Below, piece after piece: positions 33,025 to 44,888 of a DNA stretch of 64,000 nt. The stretch's first letter is position 1. Each line of letters starts with the position of its first letter. Where the stretch lies: positions 1 through 64,000 of the forward strand of contig JAHDVF020000848.1 of assembly GCA_022606425.2 (NCBI GenBank), read 5' to 3'. The DNA is from Lepidostoma basale (lineage: Eukaryota > Arthropoda > Insecta > Trichoptera > Lepidostomatidae). The position numbers and the translations under genes are program-made. The notes beneath the pieces are model-generated. The model was not told the DNA's origin. It saw nothing but the letters and a program-made list of their open reading frames with translations, and did no database searches.

Positions 33025-34430
33025 GAGTGTCTTTTTCCTCTGTATGTTCCTAAGTGTTTAAAAATATATCATACTATTATAGATTATTAAATTAATAACA
33101 AGGTGTGATTGGGCTTCTATATCAACTCTTATTCATGGTATAAGAAATGTATTTTTTACTGAAATGGTGTTTAAGTCTTGTACATGTCGCACGCTTAATA
33201 GTAAACTGACCGATTATGGTTTAGGTCATAATTGAATTAACATTAGACAGAGGCTTGTGTTAACGCTATCCATCTATTTTTCACAATGTTAACGCTATCC
33301 ATTCGTACTTATTTTTCAACTGTTTTTGTTAAAACACCGACTCATGTCAGATTGCGCAAAACTTGCTTTTTTGAGTTAAGCCAGTATTCTATTAAGCGTG
33401 CGATGTATCGATATTGAAATATAAAGAAGTATATATATTATTTTACCCTTATACACGAAAAAATTAATGCTGCTACAAATCCAAAATTCAAAAAATATAT
33501 ATACTGTCTGAATGTATTTAAAAGGTTGAATGTATACTTAACATGCAAATATTGATAGAATCTTCATCATTTAAAAGATATCATATTCTAGTTTAATAAG
33601 TTATATTCTACGGCAAAAGAGGCTCGTTACATCAGCCGAATTCGATACACAAAATTATCATACTTTTGAAAATGGACCCTTCAAAGCTTCTCATATTATT
33701 GAAACGTTGAAGAAATAGCTTTAAAAGTTTTATCGGAGAAATAAAATTATTTGAATTTCATTTATATTTGTCATCTCGAGGGTCGGCCTTGGAATAAAAT
33801 TAAAGGGAAGTAAAGGAAGAGAACATCCAAATGAAGGGGAATTATTCGAAGTGGCCTCCCAAGACAACGTCGGAGCGGAATACATTCCACATGAGTCGCC
33901 TGCTCACCCGACCCTACCGTACAGCAAGGGCAATGCGTGACCTTTTTGTTAGAGGAAATACATACATGAATATGAAAAATACATCATACATATACAAGGG
34001 TATTGACCAAGCCAATGAATACAGCACAAAAGTCCCATGGTATAATAAAAAAAATGTATAGGACCCTGAATGATCTTTTGTCATTTTGGCACATACAATC
34101 TAAACCGCCTCCCGTTTCTCAGAAGACTTGTTTTAATTAATGTTCAAACGGTATAATTGTATAGCTAAGAAACGTTAAAAATACGCACATATTCATTTTA
34201 TGAAAAAAAATGAATTATTCACAAATGGATCTTGACTTGTGATTGTTGATTGTTGAACACCTTGAACAGGAGGAGTAAGGGGGATCCTATTGACTCTTCG
34301 AGCGGTGCATGGCCATCACCGTGGTGATGGCCATGCTACGCTGGAGGATTGATCTGATCCCAAGTACCTATCCACACCTCCTCGACTTTAGTCTCCCCTG
34401 GAAACTATGCGAAATGTTAGAGATCGAGTG
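33025..34430. other. Mostly unassigned, one inverted repeat
   Basis: GTTAACGCTATCCAT occurs twice near 33260-33300. A perfect 14 bp-arm palindrome (GCATGGCCATCACC with its complement) is at 34307-34336. A 76-codon plus frame at 33831-34061 is unrecognised. Confidence 0.4.
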
Positions 34431-34615
34431 TGAATAGCCTCGGTGGATAATATTGATGCATAGGTTAACGTGGAAGGACACCTCGCCAACCCGTCTGGCA
34501 AGCGTGGCGTTGTAATGCCAACCACCCCCCGTATGACATGTCATACATGGAGAAGTATGGAAGAGGCGTATATCCAGCAGTGGACGACAATGGCTGTTAA
34601 AGAAGAAGAAGAACA
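34431..34615 (+). mobile_element. RTE-like LINE 3' terminus, decayed
   Basis: The plus strand ends in WRSMEEAYIQQWTTMAVKEE EE, the same terminal motif as 32866, followed by a GAAGAAGAAGAA tail. The upstream part is broken. Confidence 0.6.
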
Positions 34616-34989
34616 TCCAAGATTGTGTCCAAATGGGAGCCGCGCGAAAAGAGACCATAAAGGTTACCCACCGCTTACCCGAAGCTGTCATAGGACGCAG
34701 CGACGCCCTTTAGCCAGTTTCACTAAAAAAAAACCTAGGCCCGCCCCCTGCCGTTACATTGACTGGGGAATCCAAGATTCCAAAAAAAACGAAAGGGTCT
34801 TTAGGCCATATTTAATCTACTCGTAGTTTAATTTCAAGAAGAGACCAAGAAAAATATATGGGGGCTGCGTCTAAGATGACAGATGACAGAGGGGACTAGG
34901 AAGACCTGGAGAATAGAGAGGGGTGGCCAGGGAGAGAAGCCAGTGGGAGGAAGTCAAATTCCGCACCGGGATGTATCGCCGAGAAGATG
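34616..34989 (+). mobile_element. Possible LINE remnant
   Basis: 34905-34989 reads EDLENREGWPGREASGRKSN-like residues, comparable with 53590-53735 (ARDRSQWRRPS...ECSAEK). Both may be C-termini of one decayed LINE family. The rest is unassigned. Confidence 0.35.
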
Positions 34990-35095
34990 ATATAATATGA
35001 CAAGATAGCGTACTCTCGGAAATTAATTTACGGTATTTCTATATTCATTTTTTTGTTTGTGTTATGTGTGATAATTATAAAACGGTCACTAATGG

Positions 35096-35300
35096 TTTTG
35101 ACTTTGGACTTGGATCTTCTGGCTTACAGAGGGTTTTACCTCTTGTGGCTATTCCTCGTACGTCTGATGGGAAAATTGTTGGGAACGTGATATGGTGGGT
35201 TATTGGTTTATGCGGGGGCTTAATTTGTGTGGACCGAAGTATTCTTCTGAAGGAGGGTCGATTTTGAGCGCTTGTGGCGACCTGGTCGTAATTTTAATAT
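35096..35300 (+). repeat. Unclassified dispersed repeat R3, copy 1
   Basis: It contains CTTGGATCTTCTGGCTTACA, TGATGGGAAAATTGTTGG, TTCTGAAGGAGGGTCGATTT and GCGCTTGTGGCGACC. Copies recur at 48566-48790 and 52105-52330 in the same orientation. No protein similarity is recognised. Confidence 0.6.
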
Positions 35301-35813
35301 TTGGTTTCTAATCACATTTATTTTCCAACTTGTTGAAATATATCACAATACAGCTAGCAATATGCTAAGCGTATTTATAAAAAAAAGGATTTATGAGATA
35401 ATCACTTATTAATAATAAATCCTTTAGTGTTAGCACCACGTTATAAATATACTTCTTGGCGTCCATGGGTTGAATTTTCAAACAAATGAAATTCCTAGTT
35501 TTAGGCTTTCCGACGGCCGCCACTCGCCCGAGGACATCCGAATGATCGCGACTGTCGTCTGACACCAGACTTATTGCCACTAAAATAAAACATTTTATCG
35601 GTCCCAAAGGTGGAACGGAATTAATGCCACGCATGATGTTGGAAACCGTCAAATTGGTTTTCTCCCCACCCTATTTAACCCGAACACTCATCTGATTATC
35701 ATTTGGAAAAATTATACGTGATGTGTTCGGAAATTCGTATCGAATAAAAACGAACCATCTTCCGCAATCTATATTAGAGCTCAATTCGCTAAGGAAAGAA
35801 TAATTAAACTTAT
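35301..35813. other. Unassigned stretch
   Basis: A 95-codon minus-strand frame (35365-35652) is not recognised. GTGAGC-type splice signals were not searched exhaustively. Confidence 0.35.
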
Positions 35814-36578
35814 AGATATAAAATAATAAAACACTTTGTAATTTAACCACGGAATGGTTATAACTTTAAACTCCGACAAAGAATGATTAAATTTTATATA
35901 TGGTCTGATCTACTATATGGCTACTATATGGCTGGAAACCTGGACTCTGAAAGTGAATGTAATGAACCGGTTGGAAGCGTTCGAGATGTGGATATACTGC
36001 AGAATGCTCCGTATACCGTGGACCGATACGGTCAGTAATGTAGACGTACTGCAAAGAGCCAGAGCCAATACAGAGCTGTTGTCGAGTGTGAAAATTAGAA
36101 GAATCTCATATTTGGGTCATGTGTTAAGGGGAGAAAAATACCACCTCCTTCCACTGATATTAATGGGTAAAGTGGAGGGAAGTCGGGGAGTTGGTAGAAG
36201 GCAACTGTCCTGGCTGCGGAGCATCAAAGAGTGGACAGGAATAACAAGAGTTCAGAACCTGTTCCAAGTGGCGCAGGATACTAACTCTAACCCCCACCCC
36301 TCCTCTGACTTCGCATTATTATTAATTTGTACCTAATTACATTAATTCGCATTTCATAGAAATTTGCTATTTCAAAGGTAAACATTTTTTCGCTTATCCT
36401 TTTTCCTCTCTTACTCGGTATATCACCACGGTTTATTATTATATGTACATGTAAATTTTGTGTTTTTGTTTAGTTATTATACTGCCCTGATGAAGCTTGG
36501 ATTCAAGCGAAACTAGATGACATCAATTATAATATCTATACCGTGGTTAAATAAAAAGTGTTTAATTATTTTATATCT
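35814..36578. mobile_element. Inverted Penelope-like termini around a LINE-B fragment
   Basis: 35814-35852 (ending TTTAACCACGG) and 36541-36578 (starting CCGTGGTTAAATA) are inverted repeats of about 38 bp. They match the ends of the palindrome at 59121-59324. A hammerhead-like core lies inside the right terminus: CTGATGA at 36487-36493, stem II and GAAAC. Stem III and part of stem I are mutated relative to 59247. LINE-B sequence occupies 35917-36290. Confidence 0.55.
35917..36290 (+). mobile_element. LINE-B fragment, intact frame
   Basis: The plus-strand frame reads ETWTLKVNVMNRLEAFEMWI, YCRMLRIPWTDTVSNVDVLQ, KIRRISYLGHVLRGEKYHLL and RRQLSWLRSIKEWTGITRVQ NLFQVAQD. These are the classical RTE-like C-terminal motifs (LEAFEMW.RRMLRI.WTD, LGHVLR, WLR). 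The MATIWLETW start replaces a LYGSETW motif. 5'- and 3'-truncated. Confidence 0.85.
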
Positions 36579-36936
36579 AAAATTTAACAGATTTTTTTAA
36601 ACCATCATTTCGGAACACCGTGTATAAATAATCGAATCAATCCAATTATTGTACACGATTAGCAGGCTTCACAAGGGCGGATCGATGATAATCATTAGCC
36701 TTCAATTATTATGGCAGTACGGACACCTCTAGGCGGCCGATTAACGGGAAATATAACACACAGAAATAGAAGATAACATATTTATAACCCTTTCTTAAGT
36801 GTCCTAAAAAAAACGCGTAACGGTACTGTGTAACTACTACACATTTCAAAAATTAATTTGAAATCGGAAAAATGGAATATTAAGAGTACGTTGCATCAAT
36901 TGATGGTTTTCGTGAAAGAATAATGTATGACGATTT
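36579..36936. other. AT-rich stretch, no gene seen
   Basis: No ORF or repeat was recognised. Confidence 0.4.
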
Positions 36937-37275
36937 GTGATAGATATAAGTGCGATGGGCGAGAAATTGGAGCGAGTTACCGAATTTACGAATCTGAGAA
37001 GCATGTTTACAAGAGACGGAAAAATGGAGAAAGACATCGAAATAAGGGTTGGTGCTGGGAATAAAATAAATGGCGCACTCAAAGTCATTACGGCAAATAG
37101 AAATATATCCACAGAAGCAGAGATGGCAGTACACAATGGAGTTCTAGTGCCAACCCTCGTGTATGGAAGTGAAGTTTGGAGCTGACAAAAGAAGGATGAA
37201 AGCAGGATAAACGCCGTAGAAATGAGATCACTAAGAAGAATGTGCGGAAAAAGGAAAAAAAAAAAAAAAAAAAGA
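36937..37275 (+). mobile_element. LINE-A fragment with 5' RT-proximal part and poly(A)
   Basis: The plus strand reads AMGEKLERVTEFTNLRSMFT, RDGKMEKDIEIRVGAGNKIN, GALKVITANRN and VHNGVLVPTLVYGSEVWS, a stop, then ESRINAVEMRSLRRMCGK. It ends abruptly in a poly(A) run (37254-37273) instead of the normal 3' end. The poly(A) junction inside the coding region suggests premature polyadenylation or later joining. Confidence 0.75.
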
Positions 37276-38040
37276 CCGACTGACGTAATATTCTACAATT
37301 ATTGACTTGACAATACTTATAATTTGTCACTATCGCGCTCGCAAAAATACCATATAATTAGCGAGAGTGTTATATAAAGAGTATATATGTATTCTAAGTA
37401 TGTGTATAATATAGTATTTACACCCCCATTGTGTTGCGATATCGTTTGATTGAAAAAGTAAATTATCTCCAATTTTCAAAAAAAAAATTATTATGTTAAT
37501 GTTTTTACTAAACATATTAACATTTTTACAACATATTTAAAGACATGAATGTTTAAATGCAAATCTACACAAAGCATCGACGAGAGAATGTATATAATTT
37601 GCAAATCATTATCATAACTATAATACTACGAGCAAAAGAATATGCTGCCGTCTATAAGACGTCACAATATCAATTAAGGGTTGTACTCGTATGGAGGGGA
37701 AAATTCTCATAAGCGAAAATTCCCAAGCTCTCGGCTACATAAACATTTTTAAATTGAAAAAGTTCAGTAAAAAATGCATAATAAAAATACTGTAAGTAAT
37801 TTAATAACTAAATTTCAAAAATCTACAGCATTTCTTTGTTGTAAAAATGAAAAGGATTTTCGTAAGAAGTATTCAATGATAAGACTCTTCGAATTATGTT
37901 TATTTGGAACATATAATGTATCCTTTTGAACTCAAGATTACTGTTTTTTACGAATTTTTCTCATAATAATAAATAATACACATTATACTTAATATTTGTT
38001 TTTTTATCAATATACCCATATTAGTTTTACCTGTAATCAT
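37276..38040. other. AT-rich stretch, no gene seen
   Basis: No repeat or coding signal was recognised. Confidence 0.4.
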
Positions 38041-38273
38041 CTATTTATTGTTTCTTGAACAATGATGTAAAACTCCATATTAAATTATTAATATGTATTA
38101 AAAAACGATAGTTTTCAAGGAGTTTTATTATAATATTTGTTTTAGGCACCTTTCTAAGGCATTATCAAATGTTTTTTCAACATTTGATAATGCCTTAGAA
38201 GGGCGAAACATGTCATACAGAAATATTATAATAAAACTCCTCGAAAACTATCGTTTTTTCATACATATTATAA
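38041..38273. repeat. Foldback palindrome, GAAACATGTC family
   Basis: Inverted arms run about 38089-38178 and 38179-38273, with CATTTGATAATGCCTTAGAA at the centre. The right arm reads TTGATAATGCC...GGGCGAAACATGTC, a hammerhead-like order with a damaged core and a GTC cleavage-type triplet. The left arm lacks about 8 bases of this motif. Confidence 0.6.
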
Positions 38274-38514
38274 ATATAATCATCTATATAAATAAAAGGC
38301 AATGTTCGTGGCTATGAGACCGATAGACCCGACAAATACTGGACCAAGGAAATTTCGACTCTATATTAATATAACTACGGCGATGGTCTGAAAAGTGAAT
38401 TTTATCCATATAAATTGAATTCTTGTGTAACAAGCAAATAAACCTTTAACCGCCAAGACGTTACCGACTATATTGGGTTGAGCTAAATTTTTTTGGTGTT
38501 AGTGTTTCATTCAT

Positions 38515-38760
38515 AAAGCAAGTCATACTTGCACATTGATTCATCTGACTTCTAATATGACCGCTCCTTTAAAATTTGATTTTAGTCTTGCCATGTATTC
38601 TTCTGTCTTTCTTGGCTCTGTATTCCGTTCACATCGTTAACATACCCTCTTTACCAATCTTCCTTCCATTTCTTTACCAATCTTCGTTCCATATGTCAAA
38701 ACCAAGGCAGCAGTTTTTTCATAATTTTGTTCCTAATACATTCTCTCTACATTCCTTCCT
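38515..38760 (-). mobile_element. LINE-A fragment, decayed
   Basis: Minus-strand nucleotide similarity covers the KGSLRWFGHMERM to DQINQILK region with insertions (TTTCTTTACCAATCTTC duplicated). The terminal 3' signature is missing. Confidence 0.5.
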
Positions 38761-39200
38761 TACCGGTAAAAGTATTATTTACCATATATATTATATATAT
38801 GCGCAATATTTAGTGTTTAAGAAAGCGGAAGTAATTTCTTATGGGGTCAATAAAATTAATAAATCTTCCTTTTATATTACCCCTGTCCTATTTCTCTCCC
38901 GTACGAGCTCCAGAGGCTGGGCGGCTCGAGATGAGACTGGCAGTCACGTGACCGGCGTGAGTCACCAGAGCGGGATGGGTAGGAACACAACGCGAACGTC
39001 TGTCCTCGTCGCCTTTCACATCAAAAACAAGTTTTTGTTTATCGGCAACACCAATAATTTATTGGCGATGCTTACATATATAGCAAAGCGGCTGTAAAAA
39101 AAGTTCATGGTTTAACAATTTCATTTTTGCACTTTTAAAATATTGTGTATAAAGCGAAGCAAGAATTTAAGGAGACGTGGACCGGAGAAGGGATAACAAA
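38761..39200. other. Unassigned stretch with a GC patch
   Basis: 38900-39010 is GC-richer (GGCTGGGCGGCTCGAGATGA). A 173-codon plus frame (38576-39097) spans it and LINE-A antisense, so that frame is not taken as a gene. Confidence 0.35.
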
Positions 39201-39213
39201 ATTTGTAAAAGAT

Positions 39214-39646
39214 TACTAACTAACTAACCATCACGCCGTCTCCCCGGAGGGGTAGGCAGAAATAATGGAACGCCACACTGTTCTGTCCTGATATACTTCT
39301 CTCGCTTCCTCTACATTCATATATGTTGTCATGCACGCACGTCGATTTCTCCGACTCCTCACGTGACCGACATTTAATATTTTATTGATTTGATCATGCC
39401 ACATTTTCCTCGGCCTTCTTCTATTTCTAGTTCCGTTTACGTCGTTTATATATACCTTCTTTACCATTCTGTTTTCACTCACTCTTTCCATGTGTCCAAA
39501 CCTTCTTAATGACCCTTTCATTATTTTGTTCATAACACTTTCATTTGCACCACATTCACTTCTTATACTAGCATTTGACACTCTATCATATACAGATTTG
39601 GTACACATTCGTCTTAGAGATCTCATTTCTACTGCATTTATTCTAC
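39214..39646 (-). mobile_element. LINE-A, 5'-truncated, with 12 bp TSD
   Basis: A 131-codon minus-strand frame reads MRSLRRMCTKSVYDRVSNAS, RSECGANESVMNKIMKGSLR, KMWHDQINKILNVGHVRSRR and WRSIISAYPSGETA. TTTGTAAAAGAT flanks it at 39202-39213 and 39647-39658. The insertion is therefore a single event truncated inside the coding region. Two stops are absent from this part. Confidence 0.85.
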
Positions 39647-39784
39647 TTTGTAAAAGATACTTATAGCAAAGTTATAACATCAATTGGGCTTGACGAAATT
39701 TATAGCAAGTATTAAATAATACACAATGAAGGTTTATTCCAGGTAATCTATATGAGTGTCACAATACTCTTGGCACGAAAATAT

Positions 39785-40130
39785 TATTTTTATTGTTCTT
39801 ATTCCTCTTCCTAGCCTTGTCCCGTTTACTTGGGGTCGGCTCTTGGGTGTCTGGGTCTGTCCTGGGTGGCGTCTGATGGAATCTGGTCTCTTATGAGACT
39901 TCTTTGAATGAGTACCAATTACATCAACTTGGGCCTACGGCTTCCTCTGGGTTGCTAGTCCGTTTCCATCAACGTCCGTGTAATATGGTCGGGTGGGTGC
40001 CGCATGACGTGCCCGTACCATCTTAGACGGTTCTTTCAAGTTGTCATTTGGATGTTCCTGATGTCGTTGAGCAGCGTAAGTCCGCTCGCCCGTCTAAGAA
40101 GCATCCTCATTTCGGCGCTGTGCTGTTTGT
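39785..40130 (-). mobile_element. LINE-G fragment
   Basis: The minus strand contains GHVMRHPPDYITRTLMETD-like residues, SAEMRMLLRRASGLTLLNDI and a terminal DPK.TGQG.EE stretch, with stops. It is the C-terminal part of a further non-LTR element. Confidence 0.6.
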
Positions 40131-40899
40131 CTTAATTTTGTTTTTTGAGTGATTAACAATCCGATTACAAAAAATCTCGACGATTTCTGATATGACAATA
40201 ATCTTCGTACGAAAAAAAAATACTTATTCAATAAACATAACCAATTATAACATAACAAGTTATAACAAAAATAATTCGATATCTACTTATATTATAATTA
40301 GGGCTCGGTATTGAGATAAAAATCATGTTTTTTTTCCTGAGCTTCACTTTCAGAAAGACGCCGTTTTTGTGTTTTGAGATCTATATACCCCCTTAAGCCC
40401 TAGTTATTAGGGAATATAAAAGCATATTTTGGGATTTAGCGAATATTTAAGAATATTTCAGGGTTCTCGGGCGAGAGTAATTAAATGGCATATTTTTGTC
40501 CTTATTGTATTTTTTTTTAAGGAACATAGAAATTCCCGCCACATACCCGAGGCTGTTGATAAAGAATAGTTAGTCACAAATAAACTAGTTAACAATAAAC
40601 ATAAGGTTAGAGAATATAAAAGAATATTTTGACACATTCAAAAGGATACTATTAACTTTTTTAGCAATTAAAAATACCTTTCAATAAATACAACAAATAA
40701 CTAATATTATCATCATCGCGACTACGAAAGACAACACTTCTTAACTCTTGTTAATACGCTAATTGAACATCATTACTCACAATGTGATATTCGAGTATAT
40801 AAAGTATGGTATGTATGTGGGGAAAAAACTATTTCATATACATTATGGCAACAAGTAAATTGGCTTGATATTTACTTCAATTTGGATAGACAAACGAGT
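40131..40899. other. AT-rich stretch, no gene seen
   Basis: No recognisable feature. Confidence 0.4.
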
Positions 40900-41590
40900 A
40901 TAATAGAATGAATGCTGAAGAAATGTTATCACTAAAAAGAAAGTGCGAAAAAACGACGCTTGATAGAAAACCGAATGATGAAATAATAAAAGAATAAGAA
41001 ATGGTAACTACTATGTTTTAGGTAACGAATGAATAGTAACGAATGAATCAGGGAAGAATGGTTAAAATATAAATAGCCTTTAAGAGTAAGATAATCTATA
41101 AAGCACGCGTAAGATCAATAATAAACAAATGGCGTTGAAGCAAGGGCAGACACAGCCAGGACCTAACAAGTTTGAGGTCTTTCGAGATGAAGACACTTAG
41201 TATGATAGCAGGCAACAGAGAGATCGCTAGAGATGTATGTGAGGTTGAGGATATTATAAGATGGAGTAGACAGCGATCCTAAAAGATGGAAGGAAAGTTG
41301 GAAATCTAACCCACGGGAGAAGCAACACTCTGGAGAACAGACCACATAGGTCTACAACGAGGAAGAAGAAGGTGTGAATTTGTATATTATATAATGTGAA
41401 TGGATAAAACGTAGCTTTACCAAATTAATCAATTACGAAAAGCCAGCCTGATTAAAGTTGAAAAAATCGACGAACTTGGATGTCACGGAGTATTTTTATA
41501 GAGGAATTTTAGGATAAAACAGAGTGGCGGTCCATCCTCTCTGATTACCCCTCCAAAGAAACGACGTGATGGCTAGTAAATTAGTTTAGA
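40900..41590 (+). mobile_element. LINE-A fragment interrupted by LINE-C-like piece
   Basis: 40900-41060 and 41395-41590 carry decayed LINE-A (RMNAEEMLSLKRKCEK-like start, and ACCAAATTAATCAATTACGA through GAAACGACGTGATGGCTAG). Between them 41085-41372 matches the 19265-19760 family (AAGCACGCGTAAGATCAATA, TTCGAGATGAAGACACTTAG, TAGGTCTACAACGAGGAAGA). This looks like a nested insertion, but target duplications were not found. Confidence 0.5.
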
Positions 41591-42203
41591 CAAACAATAT
41601 ATAAATTGAAAAATAATTCAATCGGCTTGTTTTATTTGCGGAAACAGTTTATCAAAAGACGAGAATACAAAAGTTTTTAATAAAAACCGCAAATCATCAA
41701 AAGAAGAATTAATCCCTGGAAAATTGGAGCGTGAGGGAGGTTCCGCTACGATTAAGGGTACTTATACCCCACACTAAAATTATGCTCAAACGTCAAGAAA
41801 CATTCAATTTATATTGTTTCGGGGAATCTGTAGGAGACGGGCGTCAGTCATGATTTTATCTCTAACTATTTGATTATCTGGAACATAAAGGAAATATCTT
41901 TTATAACTTATATTATAATACAAACAAATTTTATTTGAACAGGTTACGGAGCCCGAAATAGACCACTAACTTTAATTCAATAATACCATTTCAACTCCGG
42001 AATAATTGATTATAATATTATATCAAATATAGCAATTATCGGCCGAGAATCGAAATCAGGATTCGCGATTAATGTTGACATGGCGTCACCACATCGGCAA
42101 TTGCACCCGTGCTATTGAGAGCCGCCATATTCATATTAAATTGATGACTTCTTTAATAAAATCACCGTTCGTAGTGAGACAATTTGTGTCTTTTTAATAA
42201 TCA
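41591..42203. other. Unassigned stretch
   Basis: No recognisable feature. Confidence 0.4.
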
Positions 42204-42216
42204 AAATAATTAATCT

Positions 42217-42453
42217 AACTAACTAACTAACTAACCATCACGCCGTCTCCCCGAAAGGGTAGGCAGAAAGAATGGACTGTCACACTTTAACCGATGCGGC
42301 ACTCCATCCTTCCCTTTTCGCCCCGCGGGAGACACGGTGTGATGGGTTGCGAACCTCATCGCCACCAATAGGCATCTCCCGCGCACACTTCGATCGTCCA
42401 ACATCCACACAATAGATCTAAAACAAATAATATAAAAATAAAAATTAATTATA
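42217..42453 (-). mobile_element. SINE-S, complete copy with 13 bp TSD
   Basis: AAATAATTAATCT flanks the element at 42204-42216 and 42454-42466. The 237 bp read on the minus strand contain the AT-rich head, GGTTCGCAACCC, CCGCGGGGCG, GAGTGCCGCATCGGTTAAAG and the LINE-A-like tail with four TTAG repeats. It is the clearest complete copy of this family. Confidence 0.85.
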
Positions 42454-42466
42454 AATAATTAATCTT

Positions 42467-43274
42467 ATTTGACAAAATACGAAATGACAAATGATAAAAT
42501 AAATTGGATATTTTGACTGTTCGAACGGTGGATGAAAAAAATTAGGCGAAATAAAAATATATACGCATTATGGATAAAACGATACGCCGAAGAAAACTAA
42601 TTCAAATGATAAATGAATCGAATCAGACAAACGACGATCATAAATTTAGTTCGCTAGACGATATAAAGTTTTAAACGACTGAAAACGGTTCTGATGACCT
42701 TCATATGAAGAAAATGAATGTCTGCCTCCCTTAATATTCTTCCTCCGTGCCAGGAGGTCACGTGCCGCGTAATGAGGAGCGGCAGGAATCTCCGATATTG
42801 GGTCAATGATAGAAACTATACTTTGGAAGCACTTCGGGAATTAGCATAGCAATTGACCGATTCTTTTAAATTGGGACATTGACCTTTTGTAAGATAAGTC
42901 ACACTCCGCCAGCGCCGCCATTACTCATTGTTCTTCAAACAGTTCCTACTGATAGTGAGCGCGTAAATACCGCTTAACAACTCTAAAATAATTCTCACAG
43001 GTGATAATATTTTTATGCGTTATTTACTCAATATTCAACACGCGCGCAGCCACACTGATAATGAGGGAATTTTGAATTCGCGAAATGTTTGGACAACTCG
43101 CTATATTAATAGCGAGCATTAGATCATTCTAACAAAGGAGTGGGGACGAGGGCTCGGAGACAAGGACCACCCACAGGGTGGCAACGCGAGGGCATCTCTC
43201 AGGCGGGCGCTCGTAATATTATCTGACATTTACCAAAATTGATATCCAGGTGGTGAAAAACAAAAGAATTTTCT
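42467..43274. other. Unassigned stretch
   Basis: 43130-43220 is GC-richer (GTGGGGACGAGGGCTCGGAG) without a recognised product. Confidence 0.35.
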
Positions 43275-43778
43275 AACTAACTAACTAACTAACCATCACG
43301 CCGTCTCCCCGAAGGGGTACGCAGAAAGAATGGACTGCCACACCTTTCTTTCCTGACATATTTCTCTCGATTCCTCAACATTCATACATCGTGTCATGCA
43401 CGCGCGTCGATTTCTCTGACTCTTCACATGGCCGACATTCAATATTTGATTTATTTGATCGTGCCACGTTTTCCTTGGTCTTTCTCTATTTCTGGTACCA
43501 TTTACATCATTAACATATAATTTTTACCATTCTTTCTTCATTCATTCTTTCCATATGTCCAAACCATCTTAATGATCCTTTCATTATTTTGTTCATGACA
43601 CCATCATTCGCACCGCATTCACTTCTTATATTTTCATTCGACACCTATCATACACAGAATATCCACACATTCGTCTAAGAGATCTCATTTCTACTGCATT
43701 TATTCTACTTTCATCCTTCCTTTGCCAGTTCCATGCTTCGCTTCCATACATAAGGGTCGGTAGAAGAACACCATTTTT
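43270..43778 (-). mobile_element. LINE-A 3' fragment
   Basis: The minus strand covers MYGSEAWNWQRKDESRINAV, MRSLRRMCGYSVYDR, a one-base deletion, then the SECGANDGVMNKI to SILSA regions and (TTAG)n. Confidence 0.8.
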
Positions 43779-43822
43779 CCAATTATAATATATTATGCTT
43801 ACTAGATAAAGAAACAAATATA

Positions 43823-44240
43823 TTAGCGCTTGGTCCACACAATTCTATCAGACAAAGCCGGAGTCGGCGAGGAAGGGCGAACGGCGGGGCGGGCGGCGGG
43901 GGAGCGGGGCGACCTTGGGGGAGGGCTTCCATCGATTTTTATGCAACGCGCACACCGACCCGACACCGATCCGCCTACCCCGAATTTCTGGCATCTTGAC
44001 AAAATTCGCCGGTCCGAGTAAAAAGTCTGGCGCGACCCCGCGGCGGCGGCGCTCGGCGGGCGCTCCCCTGCTGCTCGGAGTCGCGGATCGGAAATGTACC
44101 GAGCCGGGTAATACGGAGGCACACGCGCCGGGCATGGCCCCGTGCCGGGTGACCAGCTCGCGCTTGCCGCCACACTCGAGGCCGCTGCGGCGGACGGTGA
44201 GGACACTGCCTTTCCACAACCAAACGATGTTTCAACAACA
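43823..44240. other. GC-rich island, possible first exon or promoter
   Basis: About 400 bp is far richer in G+C and CpG than all surroundings. Overlapping frames of about 120 codons are open on both strands, so coding strand cannot be read from ORF length. On the minus strand a pyrimidine-rich acceptor-like site (TGTCCTCACCGTCCGCCGCAG) precedes a frame reading GLECGGKRELVTRHGAMPGA. On the plus strand an ATG in good context (GCCGGGCATGGCC) leads into MAPCRVTSSRLPPHSRPLRR followed by a donor-like ACG|GTGAGG. Either could be real. If it is on the minus strand it could be an upstream exon of the Trio-like gene. Confidence 0.35.
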
Positions 44241-44476
44241 AAAGTATTTTAAAAATTGTATGATCGGTCTACGGACCTAATTAACACCGACGCGGGGAGT
44301 AAAACGTAAATTTGTTCTGCCGTGGTTTTGTATCGCGTGCACTTGAGTTCATGTAAATTGCTCCCGAGAGCATCAAGTCATTGTCTTGCAATCATTGATT
44401 TGAGGGGAACATTTATTTTTGAACGCGCACGCAACAAGTGATACTGACCTTTTTTTACAAATATAGATATACACAT

Positions 44477-44876
44477 ATACAAATATATAATAGATATATA
44501 ATGATAGAGTGTCGAATGAAAATATAAGAAGTGAATGCGGTGCGAATGATGGTGTTATTAACTAAATAATGAAAGGATCATTAAGATGGTTTGGACATAT
44601 GGAAAGAATGATTGAAGAAATAATGGTAAAAAAATTATATGTTAACGATGTAAATGGAACCAGAAAAAAAGGAAGACCTAGGAAAACGTGGCACGATCAA
44701 ATAAATCAAATATTGAATGTCGGCCATGTGAGGAGTCAGAGAAATCGACGCGCGTGCATGACACGATATATGAATGCTGAGGAAACGAGAGAAATATGTC
44801 AGGAAAGAAAAGTGTGGCAGTCCATTCTTTCTGCCTACCCCTTCGGGGAGACGGCGTGATGGTAAGTTAGTTAGTT
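44477..44876 (+). mobile_element. LINE-A, 5'-truncated, with 12 bp TSD
   Basis: AGATATACACAT occurs at 44465-44476 and 44877-44888. The plus-strand frame 44569-44859 reads MKGSLRWFGHMERMIEEIMV, KTWHDQINQILNVGHVRSQR and KVWQSILSAYPFGETA. This is a low-divergence copy of the TTAG-tail subfamily. Confidence 0.85.
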
Positions 44877-44888
44877 AGATATACACAT

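Noticed and set aside
34307..34336. Perfect 30-base palindrome as a protein-binding operator
   Set aside because: It is isolated, lies near LINE remnants, and no gene is close. It is kept only as a note.
38576..39097. 173-codon plus-strand ORF, the second longest frame here
   Set aside because: Its first part is antisense to a LINE-A fragment and the rest runs through AT-rich sequence. There is no recognised domain or splice support.
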